Assembly: GCF_030295745.1 (NCBI RefSeq)
Contig: NZ_AP027291.1
Location: 5,766,001 to 5,830,000, forward strand
Direction of reading: 5' to 3'
Length of the DNA: 64,000 nucleotides
From: Mycolicibacterium sp. TUM20985
GTDB lineage: Bacteria > Actinomycetota > Actinomycetes > Mycobacteriales > Mycobacteriaceae
The first letter of the stretch is position 1. Every line of letters begins with the position of its first letter. The position numbers and the translations under genes were made by a program. A model generated the notes under the pieces. That model searched no databases. It was not told the DNA's origin and saw only the letters and a program-made list of their open reading frames with translations. Below, piece by piece: positions 8,194-17,101 of the stretch.

Positions 8194-10494
8194 CTAGGGG
8201 TGGGCGTCGGGGGACGCGTTGGCGGCCTCGATGAGCGCGTCGATCATGGTGGGATCGACGTCCATCCCACCGGCGGAGGCGAACATGTCGACCCGGCCGA
8301 TCGGAATCGACTCCAGCATCCTGCTCGTCTCGACGCCCTCGGGCATGACACTGTCTGCGCCGTCCGCCTCGCCCATCATCGCGGCGACCGCGGCCTGCAG
8401 GATCGGGCCCGCCACCGGATGGGCCATCACCTCGGCGATCGACGAGTCCCGCGACAACGGCACGACCACCGCATCGCCGTCGACGTCGACCCGTGTCGTG
8501 GACCGGACGTCGCGGCTCGACGCGGCCACCTCGACCGCGTACGCCCCACCTTCGACGATCCAGGAGTCAGTGCGAATGTCCCAGTACGCCAGGTCACTTC
8601 GGCTGATCGTCACGACGACCTCGCGGACCTCGCCGGCATCGAGGGCGACCGAAGCGAAGGCCTTGAGCTCACGAGGCGGTCGCTGCATCCGGCCGCCGGG
8701 CAACGAGGTGTACACCTGAACGATCTCGCGGCCCGCCACCGGACCGACGTTGCCGATCGACACGTGAACGTCGACGTCACCCGCGGAGTTCACCACGGCC
8801 GTGGCCTCGCCATACTCGAACGTGGTGTAGGACAGGCCGTGGCCGAACGGGTAGGCGACCTCGATGTCACGGGCGTCGTACCAGCGGTAGCCCACGAACA
8901 GGCCCTCGCCGTAGCGCACGTGGGATGACTCGCCGGGGAAGTCGAGGTAGGCCGGGGTATCCGCGAGGCGCAGCGGAACCGTCTCGGTGAGCTTGCCCGA
9001 CGGGTTGACGGCCCCGAACACGACGTCGGCGATCGCGCCGCCGCCGGCTTGGCCCAGGAGCCACCCTTCCACCAGCGCAGGCACTCTCGCGTTGAACGGT
9101 ACCGCCACCACGCCTCCGTTGGACAGCACGACGACTGCGTTGGGGTTGACGTCGAGCACGGCGTCCAGCAGCTCCAGCTGCGCTGCGGGCAGGTCGATGT
9201 CGTCGCGGTCGTAACCCTCCGATTCCAAGCGGGCGGGTAGCCCGAGGAACACGACGACCACGTCCGCATCGGCGGCCACGCCGACGGCCTCGTCCCGCAA
9301 TTGGGCCGACTCGGCAGGCGTCATCTGCGCCGCGAGCCCGAACCCCGGTGCATAGCTGACGGTTCCCGTTGCCAGGGAACGCATTTCGTCGAGCGCGGAG
9401 TCGAGGCGGGTCGGATTGATCATCGAAGAACCAGCGCCCTGGTAGCGCGGCTCGGCCGCGAACGCGCCTAGGACCGCGACGTTCGCGTCCCTCGACAGGG
9501 GAAGGACGTCACCCTCGTTCTTCAGCAGCACGATGGATCGCCCGGCCGCCTCCCGAGCCAGGGCGTGCTGGGCGTCGACGTCGACGGATCCGCCGACCGA
9601 CCCCCGGTCCGCCGCGGCGCGGACGAGTCGCAGTACCCGGCCGGCTGCCTCGTCCACGCGCTGCGGGTCCAGCGTGCCGTCGGTGACCGCCGCCACCACC
9701 TGGGCATCGGTGACGCCGTTCGCCCCTGGCATCTGCAGGTCGAGACCTGCCGCCAGCGCCGCGACGCGGTCGTCGACCGCACCCCAGTCGGAGACGACGA
9801 GACCGTCGAACCCCCACTCCTCGCGCAACACCGTCGTCAACAACCATGGGTCCTGCGACGCGGGCACGCCGTTGATGCGGTTGTACGAGCACATCACCGT
9901 CCACGGCCGTGCATCGGTGACGACGCGTTGGAAGGCCCGCAGATAGATCTCCCGCAGCGGGCGGGGGTCGACGTCGGCGCTGACCCGCATCCGGTCATAC
10001 TCCTGGTTGTTGGCCGCGAAGTGCTTGAGCGAGGCGCCCACGCCCCGGGACTGCAACCCCTGCACCATCGCGGCGCCGAGCGCTCCGGCGACCACGGGAT
10101 CCTCCGAGAAGTACTCGAAGTTGCGACCGCACAACGGCGATCGCTTGATGTTGATCCCGGGACCGAGCACCACCGCAACGTCCTCCGCGGCGGCCTCGGC
10201 TCCGATCGCCGCTCCGATTCGTCGGACGAGTTCGACGTCCCAGGAGCAGCCCAATCCGACGGCGGGCGGGAAGCACGTCGCGGGCACGCTGTCTCCCAGG
10301 GCGAGGTGGTCCCCGCCACGGGACTGCTTGCGCAGGCCATGCGGACCGTCGGTCAGCATCAGCTTCCGCACGCCGAGTCGCTCCACCGGGGTGGTGTGCC
10401 AGAAGTCCGAACCGCTGAGCAGGGACGCCTTCTCCTCGAGGGTGAGTGCGGCGATCGTGGACGCGACGGTCGGCGGGGTCGTCATGGGTTCCAT
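8194..10494 (-). CDS. GH3 family beta-glucosidase
   Basis: About 766 residues, cytoplasmic (no signal peptide). The N-terminal TIM barrel contains K-H-F-A-A-N-N-Q-E and the catalytic nucleophile Asp in L-V-V-S-D-W-G-A-V-D-D; the alpha/beta sandwich carries the acid/base region (L-E-S-E-G-Y-D-R-D-D), and a fibronectin type III-like domain with F-G-H-G-L-S-Y-T-T-F and a C-terminal substrate-lid follow, as in full-length GH3 beta-glucosidases. It should release terminal beta-D-glucose (or xylose) from oligosaccharides or glycosides. An ATG at 10494 or 10485 is preferred because the further-out start at 10512 touches the katG terminator stem. No sugar transporter is adjacent. Confidence 0.88.
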   Translation of the reverse strand: MEPMTTPPTVASTIAALTLEEKASLLSGSDFWHTTPVERLGVRKLMLTDGPHGLRKQSRGGDHLALGDSVPATCFPPAVGLGCSWDVELVRRIGAAIGAEAAAEDVAVVLGPGINIKRSPLCGRNFEYFSEDPVVAGALGAAMVQGLQSRGVGASLKHFAANNQEYDRMRVSADVDPRPLREIYLRAFQRVVTDARPWTVMCSYNRINGVPASQDPWLLTTVLREEWGFDGLVVSDWGAVDDRVAALAAGLDLQMPGANGVTDAQVVAAVTDGTLDPQRVDEAAGRVLRLVRAAADRGSVGGSVDVDAQHALAREAAGRSIVLLKNEGDVLPLSRDANVAVLGAFAAEPRYQGAGSSMINPTRLDSALDEMRSLATGTVSYAPGFGLAAQMTPAESAQLRDEAVGVAADADVVVVFLGLPARLESEGYDRDDIDLPAAQLELLDAVLDVNPNAVVVLSNGGVVAVPFNARVPALVEGWLLGQAGGGAIADVVFGAVNPSGKLTETVPLRLADTPAYLDFPGESSHVRYGEGLFVGYRWYDARDIEVAYPFGHGLSYTTFEYGEATAVVNSAGDVDVHVSIGNVGPVAGREIVQVYTSLPGGRMQRPPRELKAFASVALDAGEVREVVVTISRSDLAYWDIRTDSWIVEGGAYAVEVAASSRDVRSTTRVDVDGDAVVVPLSRDSSIAEVMAHPVAGPILQAAVAAMMGEADGADSVMPEGVETSRMLESIPIGRVDMFASAGGMDVDPTMIDALIEAANASPDAHP

Positions 10495-10511
10495 CGTGCC
10501 GTGAAACGGCA

Positions 10512-10541
10512 CCAGGCCGGACCCCGAGAGGTCCGGCCTGG
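10512..10541 (-). terminator. katG transcription terminator hairpin
   Basis: A perfect 12-bp stem (CCAGGCCGGACC / GGTCCGGCCTGG) with a 6-base loop, 14 bases beyond the katG stop. There is no T-tract, which is usual for mycobacterial intrinsic terminators. Confidence 0.8.
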
Positions 10542-10555
10542 CGTCGTTGGGTCGA

Positions 10556-12784
10556 TCAGTGCAGGTCGAACCGATCGGCGTTCATGACCTTCACCCAGGC
10601 GGCGACGAAGTCCTCGACGAACTTGCCCTTGTTGTCATCCTGGGCGTAGACCTCGGCCATGGCCCGCAGCACCGAGTTCGAGCCGAACACCAGGTCGTTG
10701 GCGGTGGCCGTCCACTTCACCTCACCGGAGGCGTCCCGACCCTCGAACACGTTCTCCATCGCCTGCGACGGCTTCCACTGCGTCCCCATGTCGAGCAGGT
10801 TGACGAAGAAGTCGTTGCTCAGCACGCCCGCCTGAGTGGTGAACACGCCGTGCTTGCTGCCACCGTGGTTGGCGCCGAGCGCCCGCAGACCGCCGATGAG
10901 CACCGTCATCTCCGGTGCGGTGAGATCCAGCATGTACGCCTTCTCCACCAACAACTGCTCCAGGGCGGCCTTCTCGCCCGGGCGGACGTAATTGCGGAAC
11001 CCGTCGGCCCGCGGTTCGAGCACCGCGAACGACTCCACGTCGGTCTCCTCCTGCGACGCGTCGGTGCGACCCGGCGCGAAGTGGACGTCGATCTCGTAGC
11101 CCGCATCCTTGGCGGCCTTCTCCACCGCCGCGGATCCGGCCAGCACGATCACATCGGCCAGTGACACCTTCTTGCCGCCGGTGGCCGAGCCGTTGAAGTC
11201 CTGCTGGATGCGCTCGAGCGCGGGCAGTACCGTGACCAGCTCGGAGGGCTCGTTGACCTCCCAGTTGCGTTGCGGCTCAAGGCGAAGGCGGGCGCCGTTG
11301 GCGCCGCCACGCTTGTCGGTGCCGCGGAAGTTCGAGGCCGCCGACCACGCCGCCTTCACCAGTTGCGGGACGGATAGCCCGGAGTCGAGCACCGTGGCCT
11401 TGAGCGAGGCGATGTCCTGCTCGTCGACCAACGCGTGGTCGACGGCGGGCACCGGGTCCTGCCACAGCTGCGGCTCGGCCACCCAGGGGCCGAGGTAGCG
11501 GGTGACGGGCCCCATGTCACGGTGCAGGAGCTTGTACCAGGCCTTGGCGAACGCCGCGTTCATCTCCTCGGGATGATCGAGCCAGCGCCGCGTGATCCTC
11601 TCGTAGATCGGATCGACCCGCATCGAGACGTCGGTGACGAGCATCGTGGGCTTGCGCGGCGGGCCACCGAAGGGGTCCGGGATGATCGCCTCGGCGTCCT
11701 TGGCTTCGAATTGCCATGCGCCGCCAGGACTCTTGGTCAGCTCCCACTCGTTGCCGTAGAGCAGTTCGAGGTAGGCGTTGCTCCACTTGGTCGGCGTGGG
11801 TGTCCACACCACCTCGAGCCCGCTGGTGATCGTGTCGCCGGCATTGCCGGAACCGAAGGGGCACTTCCAGCCCAGGCCCTGCTGCTCGATCGGCGCGCCC
11901 TCGGGCTCGGGTCCGACCTCGTCGGCACTGGCGCCATGCGTCTTGCCGAGCGTATGGCCGCCGACGATCAGTGCGGCGGTCTCCTCGTCGTTCATCGCCA
12001 TCCGACCGAAGGTGTCGCGGATGTCGTGGGCCGCGGCCAGCGGATCCGGCTTGCCCTCCGGACCCTCCGGGTTCACGTAGATCAGGCCCATGGTGGTGGC
12101 GCCGTACGGCTCCGCCAGGTCACGCTCACCCGAGTAGCGCTGATCGGTGCCCAGCCAGGTGTCCTCCTGACCGAAGAGGATCTCCTCGGGCTCCCAGATG
12201 TCCTCGCGGCCGAAACCGAAGCCAAAGGTCTCGAAGTCCGCCGACTCCAGCGCGACGTTGCCGGCGAAGACCAGCAGGTCGGCCCAGGAGATCTTGCTGC
12301 CGTGCTTCTGCTTGACGGGCCACAGCAGCCGTCGCGCCTTGTCCAGGTTCGCGTTGTCCGGCCAGCTGTTCAACGGGGCGAAGCGCTGGCTGCCCTGACC
12401 GCCGCCACCACGGCCGTCGAAGATGCGGTAGGTGCCGGCGGCGTGCCAGCTCATCCGGATGAAGAGACCGGCATAGCTGCCGTAATCGGCGGGCCACCAA
12501 TCCTGCGAGGTGTTGATGACCGAGAGGACGTCTGCCTTCAAGGCCTCCACGTCGAGCTTGTTGAACTCCTCGGCGTAGTCGAAGTCGGGACCGAGCGGGT
12601 TGCCCTTCTCAGACTGCCGGTGCAGGACCGACACGTCGACCTGCTCGGGCCACCAGTCCTGATTGCGACGTGGCGCATGGGCTTTGGGCTTCGGCGACTC
12701 GATCGCCGGGTTCTCGGACTCGCTGTGGCTAGCGGTCTTGGTGTCGGAGTGCGGAGGCCGTGCATCGGAGGTATCTGACGACAC
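10556..12784 (-). CDS. katG: Catalase-peroxidase KatG
   Basis: A 742-residue bifunctional haem catalase-peroxidase detoxifying H2O2 (and, in mycobacteria, activating isoniazid). Distal residues R110, W113 and H114 lie in I-R-M-S-W-H-A-A-G; Y236 and M262 complete the Met-Tyr-Trp adduct with W113; the proximal haem ligand H277 is in V-G-G-H-T-L-G-K-T-H-G. The Ser equivalent to M. tuberculosis S315 is present (S321 in T-I-T-S-G-L-E). The second, degenerate peroxidase domain follows. Length matches the family. It lies 36 bases downstream of furA on the same strand, the usual mycobacterial arrangement, and ends in a strong hairpin. Confidence 0.97.
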   Translation of the reverse strand: MSSDTSDARPPHSDTKTASHSESENPAIESPKPKAHAPRRNQDWWPEQVDVSVLHRQSEKGNPLGPDFDYAEEFNKLDVEALKADVLSVINTSQDWWPADYGSYAGLFIRMSWHAAGTYRIFDGRGGGGQGSQRFAPLNSWPDNANLDKARRLLWPVKQKHGSKISWADLLVFAGNVALESADFETFGFGFGREDIWEPEEILFGQEDTWLGTDQRYSGERDLAEPYGATTMGLIYVNPEGPEGKPDPLAAAHDIRDTFGRMAMNDEETAALIVGGHTLGKTHGASADEVGPEPEGAPIEQQGLGWKCPFGSGNAGDTITSGLEVVWTPTPTKWSNAYLELLYGNEWELTKSPGGAWQFEAKDAEAIIPDPFGGPPRKPTMLVTDVSMRVDPIYERITRRWLDHPEEMNAAFAKAWYKLLHRDMGPVTRYLGPWVAEPQLWQDPVPAVDHALVDEQDIASLKATVLDSGLSVPQLVKAAWSAASNFRGTDKRGGANGARLRLEPQRNWEVNEPSELVTVLPALERIQQDFNGSATGGKKVSLADVIVLAGSAAVEKAAKDAGYEIDVHFAPGRTDASQEETDVESFAVLEPRADGFRNYVRPGEKAALEQLLVEKAYMLDLTAPEMTVLIGGLRALGANHGGSKHGVFTTQAGVLSNDFFVNLLDMGTQWKPSQAMENVFEGRDASGEVKWTATANDLVFGSNSVLRAMAEVYAQDDNKGKFVEDFVAAWVKVMNADRFDLH

Positions 12785-12820
12785 TGTTATCCCTTTCGTG
12801 GGGTTGACGTGGCTGGGTGA

Positions 12821-13276
12821 TCACGGCTGTGATCGGGAAACTCCCAAGGTGGAACAGTCCGGACAGAGGCCCCAGTAGATGACCTCTGCCTCGTCGACGG
12901 TGAACCCTTCGAGGAGACCGTCGTCGTCGGAGGCGACGAGGCAGGGCGTGTCCCCGACGGCGCAGTCGACGTCGGCGATGCTGCCGCACGACCGACAGAC
13001 CACGTGATGGTGGTTGTCGCCGACGCGGGATTCGTAGCGCGCGACCGATCCCGCGGGTTGGATGCGCCGAACCAGACCTGCGGCGCTGAGCGCATTGAGG
13101 GCGTCGTACACCGTCTGGTGCGAGACCTCGGGTACTTCGACCCGGGTCGCGCGGATGATCGACTCGGTGTCGGAGTGCGGGTTCCCGTATACCGCGCCGA
13201 GCACGGCCACCCGTGGCCTGGTCACCCGCAGGGCCGCGTTCCGCAACAGCTGCTCGAACTCTGCGGGGGTTGACAC
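12821..13276 (-). CDS. furA: Fur-family redox-sensing repressor FurA
   Basis: A 151-residue Fur-type repressor. The N-terminal winged helix includes L-R-V-T-R-P-R-V-A-V-L and S-H-Q-T-V-Y-D-A-L; the metal-binding half has H-H-H-V-V-C-R-S-C-G and a C-terminal C-P-D-C. In mycobacteria FurA represses its own operon with katG and is relieved by oxidative stress. The GTG at 13276 is chosen because it sits 7 bases after the -10 of a clear promoter, matching the leaderless furA transcript known from mycobacteria; more upstream starts would place the promoter inside the gene. Spacing to katG is 36 bases. Confidence 0.93.
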   Translation of the reverse strand: MSTPAEFEQLLRNAALRVTRPRVAVLGAVYGNPHSDTESIIRATRVEVPEVSHQTVYDALNALSAAGLVRRIQPAGSVARYESRVGDNHHHVVCRSCGSIADVDCAVGDTPCLVASDDDGLLEGFTVDEAEVIYWGLCPDCSTLGVSRSQP

Positions 13277-13283
13277 TTCACAA

Positions 13284-13312
13284 GTTCTAATACGTTTTCT
13301 TGAATCAGTCAA
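13284..13312 (-). promoter_or_regulatory. furA promoter and AT-rich FurA operator
   Basis: Minus strand: -35 TTGACT (13312-13307), 17-base spacer, -10 TAGAAC (13289-13284), then 7 bases to the furA GTG. The AT-rich spacer corresponds to the position of the FurA-binding site described for mycobacterial furA promoters. Confidence 0.8.
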
Positions 13313-13343
13313 GAGAAATCCTCTGGTATGGCCTGCAACGGCA

Positions 13344-13402
13344 GGAGACCCCCGAGGTGACGTCTGTTCCCATGCAGGAACCGACGTCACCCGGGGGTCT
13401 CC
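13344..13402. terminator. Large hairpin terminator between the coiled-coil genes and furA
   Basis: Left arm 13344-13364 and right arm 13383-13402 pair over 20 bp with a single bulged A; the 18-base loop itself folds through GTTCC/GGAAC. It lies after the stop of the 13441-14118 gene and before the furA promoter, so it insulates furA-katG from upstream transcription. Confidence 0.85.
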
Positions 13403-13440
13403 GGTGACTCAGTGCGCGGTCGTCACGACCGCCGTCGAGA

Positions 13441-14118
13441 TCAGGACTTGGCGGCCCGCTCAGCCTGGCGCTTTTCCTTCTCGACGTCGGCAAGCTCCTC
13501 GACCCGATCGGCCTGTGCGCGGGTGGCCTCGGCCTCGTCACGCTTGGCGCGGGCGTCGCCGAGCTTGTCACTGGCCGCGGTGGTGGCCTTCTTCTCGGCC
13601 TTCTCGATGCGTTCCTGGTCGCGGCGCTTGGCAGCCTCAACCGTCTCCCTGCGCTTCGCCGCCAGGTCGTCGGCCTGCTGCTTGGCGGACGCCGCGCGCT
13701 TCTGCGCGGTCGCGGTCGCGTTCTGCTTGCGCTCCTGAGCCGAGGTGCGGGCCGCCTCGGCTGCCTGCTCCTTGTCCTTGCGCGCCTGCTTCAGATCCCC
13801 GGCCACTTCTTCGCGTGATTCGGCGAGGTCGGCGTCGGCCTGCTTCTCCCGCTGAGCTGCGGCGGCATCGAGGCGCGCCGCGTTGGCGAGCTCGTCGCTC
13901 CGCTTGGCGAGCGAGGCACCGCGCCGCTTGAGCCTCGGGTCGCCGAGGGCGTTGCCGACGGTGGCGTCCAGGACGCCGAGTGAGCGCTCGTACACGAGCC
14001 GGGCGGGTGACTCACTGTCCATCCGAGCTACGAAGCGATCCTCGATCACCTGCAACGGAATTCGGACGAATTGGTACTGGAAGCGCAAGATCGAACGGGG
14101 GATGGTGGCGATACTCAT
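13441..14118 (-). CDS. Ala/Lys/Glu-rich coiled-coil protein (annotated in relatives as IF2-family)
   Basis: 225 residues. The first approximately 75 (MSIATIPRSILRFQYQFVRI, later F-V-A-R-M-D-S-E-S-P-A-R-L-V-Y-E-R-S-L-G-V-L-D) look like a small folded domain; the rest is one long charged Ala-rich helix with Lys, Glu, Arg and Gln repeats, predicted to form a coiled coil. Mycobacterial homologues are often labelled IF2 family translation initiation factor because of composition alone; nothing here has GTPase motifs, so that label is misleading. The gene follows another Ala-rich helical protein by 23 bases and ends before a strong terminator. A structural or stress-related role is likely but unproven. 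Confidence 0.78.
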   Translation of the reverse strand: MSIATIPRSILRFQYQFVRIPLQVIEDRFVARMDSESPARLVYERSLGVLDATVGNALGDPRLKRRGASLAKRSDELANAARLDAAAAQREKQADADLAESREEVAGDLKQARKDKEQAAEAARTSAQERKQNATATAQKRAASAKQQADDLAAKRRETVEAAKRRDQERIEKAEKKATTAASDKLGDARAKRDEAEATRAQADRVEELADVEKEKRQAERAAKS

Positions 14119-14141
14119 GGCTATCTCCTGGGTGTTGGGGG

Positions 14142-14699
14142 TTAGGGCAGATCGGCTTGGTTGGACAGCTGGCCCGCGCGCTCGCGGGCTCGGTCGGCTG
14201 CCTCCCGCGCCTCGGCTGCGTCCTGCACGGCGTCCTGGTGCTCGTCGACGGCGTCGGCGGCCTCGTTCGCTGCAGCCCGCACGTCGACGCGCTCCTGCGC
14301 GGCGGCCTTCTGCAGTTCCTGCTGGGCCTGGTGCTCCGCCTGCGTCCTCTGTTGGGCGGCGACCTGCTGCGCCGACTGCTCGGCGGCAGCCTTCTGAGCG
14401 GCCTGCTCCGCTGCGACGGACCCCTCGACCGCGGCCGAGGCCGCATTCACGGCAGCCCGCTCCTGGGCACCTTCCAGGCGTGCCTCAGCCGATTCCTTGC
14501 GCGCCTCCTGCGCCTCGGCATCGGCGACGGCCTCCACGCTGTTGGCCTCCTTGCGCTGCTGGGCCTGCGTCTGCTCCAGCTGGCCTTCGGCGGTGAGCGA
14601 GTCGTTCCCCGTCATGGCGCCGGCGATCTCCTTCGCCTTGCCCTTCACCGAGTCAATCAGTCCCTTGCGGGCCTGGTCAGCCTTGTCGTGTTCGGTCAC
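14142..14699 (-). CDS. CsbD-like stress protein with long Ala/Gln-rich helical tail
   Basis: Starts at a GTG (14699) with AGAGGAG upstream, giving 185 residues. Residues 1-45 (T-E-H-D-K-A-D-Q-A-R-K-G-L-I-D-S-V-K, then G-K-A-K-E-I-A-G-A-M-T-G-N, then L-T-A-E-G-Q) match the CsbD-type small stress-protein motif, in which a helix pair surrounds the G-K-A-K-E-x-A-G block. The rest is an unusual Ala/Gln/Glu-rich helix with no Pro until the end, probably coiled coil. CsbD proteins are general-stress products of unknown biochemical role. Co-transcribed with the next coiled-coil gene. Confidence 0.8.
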   Translation of the reverse strand: MTEHDKADQARKGLIDSVKGKAKEIAGAMTGNDSLTAEGQLEQTQAQQRKEANSVEAVADAEAQEARKESAEARLEGAQERAAVNAASAAVEGSVAAEQAAQKAAAEQSAQQVAAQQRTQAEHQAQQELQKAAAQERVDVRAAANEAADAVDEHQDAVQDAAEAREAADRARERAGQLSNQADLP

Positions 14700-14856
14700 C
14701 TGTTCTCCTCTGTCAACGGCCGGCAGTGGTTGCCGGCTCCCCTGCAATAGCGCCGAGGCGCCGGGTCTGGACACACTTGGGTGAACCCATCGGCTCCCTG
14801 TTGGGATGCTCGCCGCGGAGGCATTCCAAACGTGGGGCAAGCCTCCGGCCCGTCAG

Positions 14857-14882
14857 GGTTGAGCCACCCGGTCGCGGGGTAC
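14857..14882 (+). promoter_or_regulatory. SigF-type promoter before the SRPBCC gene
   Basis: GGTT at 14857-14860, 16-base spacer, GGGTAC at 14877-14882; predicted start near 14889, with a leader of roughly 85 bases before the ATG at 14976. Confidence 0.55.
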
Positions 14883-14975
14883 TGACCTGCGATGACGGGA
14901 GCGCGCGACTCGCGCTGTGACCGACGTCTCCTAGCGGCGCACCGCCGCCGGTTCGATCGAAAGGACCTACCGGAC

Positions 14976-15455
14976 ATGGCATCGACACCCGAGAGCACCA
15001 GTCACTTGATCGTGAAGAGGGATACGACGGCGACCCGCGAACAGGTTTGGGAGCAAGTCGCCGACGGTTGGACCTACGCGCAGTGGGTGGTCGGCAACAG
15101 CCGGATGCGCGCCGTCGACGCCGACTGGCCCGCGCCGGGCAGCACCATCCACCATTCCGTCGGGATCTGGCCGCTGCTCCTCGACGACGAGACGGTGGTG
15201 GAGACCTGCCTCCCGCCATCCGAACTGGTCCTGATCGCCAAGGGCCGGCCGGTCGGCGCCGCCCGGATCACCCTGCGGCTGACGGACACCGACACCGGCT
15301 GCCGCATCGAGATGTCGGAAGTTCCCGTCGGCGGCCCGCTGAAGTGGCTGCCCGAACGCGCGGCCCTGGCGTCCGCGTGGCCCAGGAACCGCGAGTGCAC
15401 CCGCCGCCTCGCCGCGTTGGCCGAACGCCGCACAGGCCCGGACCGCGACCATTAG
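14976..15455 (+). CDS. SRPBCC (START-like) family protein
   Basis: A 159-residue polyketide-cyclase/START-fold protein: early V-K-R-D-T-T-A-T-R-E-Q-V-W-E-Q-V-A-D-G-W-T-Y strand-helix, W-V-V-G, a central G-S-T-I-H-H-S-V-G and R-I-T-L-R-L strands, then the long C-terminal helix with R-N-R-E-C-T-R-R-L. The ATG at 14976 is preceded by AAAGGA. These proteins bind hydrophobic ligands; the ligand is unknown. The gene directly precedes, and very probably is translationally linked to, the CrtI-like oxidoreductase, a pairing that suggests a shared lipid or isoprenoid substrate (inference). A SigF-type promoter lies upstream. Confidence 0.82.
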   Translation: MASTPESTSHLIVKRDTTATREQVWEQVADGWTYAQWVVGNSRMRAVDADWPAPGSTIHHSVGIWPLLLDDETVVETCLPPSELVLIAKGRPVGAARITLRLTDTDTGCRIEMSEVPVGGPLKWLPERAALASAWPRNRECTRRLAALAERRTGPDRDH

Positions 15456-15477
15456 CAGCCGGGAGACCGTCGACGCG

Positions 15478-17046
15478 GTGGTCATCGGCGCGGGACACAA
15501 CGGCCTGGTCGCGGCGGCGCTGCTCGCGGACGCCGGCTGGGACGTCCTGGTTTGCGAGGCGCAGGCCGAGGCCGGTGGCGCCGTGAAGAGCGCAGCCCTG
15601 ACGCCGGGCTACACCAGCGATCTCTACAGCGCGTTCTACCCGCTGTCGGCGGTGTCGCCCGCGTTGCGCGATCTGCACCTCGAAGACCACGGGCTGAGCT
15701 GGACGCACGCGCCGACCGTCGTCGGGCACCCACGCTCGGCCGCCGACGAGGACGCCCCCGTCATCCATCGCGACGTCGACCACACCGCCGCCGAACTGGA
15801 CCGCCAGCATCCCGGCGACGGTGAACGTTGGCGGCGCCTCTTCGAGCAGTGGCTGCAGATCAAGGAGCCGCTGCTGAATTCGCTCTTCGACCCGTTCCCG
15901 CCCCTGCGCGGAGCGGCGTCGCTGCTGCGGACCCTCGGCACGGGTGAGGCACTGCGCCTGGTGCAGCTGCTGCTGTCGCCTGCGGGGGTGATGGCTCAGC
16001 GGCTATTCGAGGGTGACGCCGCGCGACTGCTCCTGCTCGGCAACGCCATGCATGCCGACGTGCCGATCGACGCGCCGGGCAGCGGCGTCATGGGGTACCT
16101 GCTCATCATGATGGCCCAGGACGGCGGCTTCCCGGTCCCGGTCGGCGGCGCGGGCCGGTTGACGGCCGCACTGGTCGACCGGGCAACGGCCGCCGGGGCA
16201 CGCATCGAATGCAACCGGCCGGTGGAGGCCATCGAGGTCAAGGGTGGCCGGGCCGTGGGCGTGCGCACCGCGGACGGCACCTACGTCCAGGTGCGGCGTG
16301 CGGTCGTGGCCGACACCTCGGCGCCGCAGCTGTACCGACACCTGTTGCCGGCCGACGCGCTGCCCGCCGTCCTGTTGCGCGACCTCGATCACTTCGTGTG
16401 GGACACACCGGTTCTCAAGGTGAACTACGCGCTGAACGCTCGGATCCCGTGGCGATCGGCCAGCCTCGCCGGCGCAGGCACCGTGCACCTGGGCGCCGAC
16501 CACGACGGGCTGATCCGCTGGATGGCTGACCTCAACACCAGAACGGTGCCCCAGTCCCCGTTCCTGTTGTTCGGGCAGATGACCACCGCCGATGCCAGCC
16601 GGTCACCGGAGGGCACCGAGAGTGCGTGGGCGTACACGCATTTGCCGCGGGGGGTCGCCGACGACGCGTCATCGGACACGCTCGCCGCCGCCGTCGACCG
16701 GGTGCTGGAGGCGCATGCCCCCGGTTTCTCCGACCTCGTCGTTGGCAAGCACGTGCAGCGTCCGTCGGACCTGGAGGCCGCTGACGCCAACCTGCACTTC
16801 GGTGCGGTCAACGGCGGCACCTCACAGTTGAACCAGCAGCTGATCTTCCGGCCCACTCCCGGACTCGGACGCACCGAGACACCCATCGGGGGTCTATTCC
16901 TGGGCAGCGCAGGCGTACATCCCGGCGGCGGCGTGCACGGGGTGTGCGGCCGTAACGCGGCCCGCGCGGCGTTGGCCAGTGACGGTCTGCGGGGCTGGCC
17001 CCGGCGCCGGCTCACCCACGCCGCCGTGTCGTTGCTCACCCGGTGA
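15478..17046 (+). CDS. CrtI/phytoene-desaturase-like FAD oxidoreductase
   Basis: About 522 residues from the GTG at 15478. V-I-G-A-G-H-N-G-L-V-A-A is the FAD-binding Rossmann motif, with the carotenoid-desaturase-type G-G-A-V-K-S and C-terminal F-L-G-S-A-G-V-H-P-G-G-G-V-H-G-V-C-G block. It resembles the mycobacterial phytoene-dehydrogenase-like group rather than a proven phytoene desaturase, so the substrate is unknown. With the GTG start the protein begins exactly on the first beta strand. An in-frame ATT at 15451, overlapping the SRPBCC stop, would add the nine residues normally seen before this strand (see findings). Convergence with the haem-oxygenase-like gene does not occur; both read rightward. 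Confidence 0.87.
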   Translation: MVIGAGHNGLVAAALLADAGWDVLVCEAQAEAGGAVKSAALTPGYTSDLYSAFYPLSAVSPALRDLHLEDHGLSWTHAPTVVGHPRSAADEDAPVIHRDVDHTAAELDRQHPGDGERWRRLFEQWLQIKEPLLNSLFDPFPPLRGAASLLRTLGTGEALRLVQLLLSPAGVMAQRLFEGDAARLLLLGNAMHADVPIDAPGSGVMGYLLIMMAQDGGFPVPVGGAGRLTAALVDRATAAGARIECNRPVEAIEVKGGRAVGVRTADGTYVQVRRAVVADTSAPQLYRHLLPADALPAVLLRDLDHFVWDTPVLKVNYALNARIPWRSASLAGAGTVHLGADHDGLIRWMADLNTRTVPQSPFLLFGQMTTADASRSPEGTESAWAYTHLPRGVADDASSDTLAAAVDRVLEAHAPGFSDLVVGKHVQRPSDLEAADANLHFGAVNGGTSQLNQQLIFRPTPGLGRTETPIGGLFLGSAGVHPGGGVHGVCGRNAARAALASDGLRGWPRRRLTHAAVSLLTR

Positions 17047-17065
17047 ACCGGGTCGGCTCGAGCAT

Positions 17066-17091
17066 GGTTGCCGAGTGCCCGGGCCGGGTAA
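17066..17091 (+). promoter_or_regulatory. SigF-type promoter before the iron-enzyme gene
   Basis: GGTT at 17066-17069, 16-base spacer, GGGTAA at 17086-17091. The predicted start is within a few bases of the GTG at 17102, implying a nearly leaderless mRNA and supporting that start codon. Confidence 0.6.
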
Positions 17092-17101
17092 GTGCCCGGA
17101 C

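Noticed and set aside
13441..14699. Translation initiation factor IF2 annotation for the Ala-rich coiled-coil proteins.
   Set aside because: No GTPase or IF2 motif is present; similarity is compositional.
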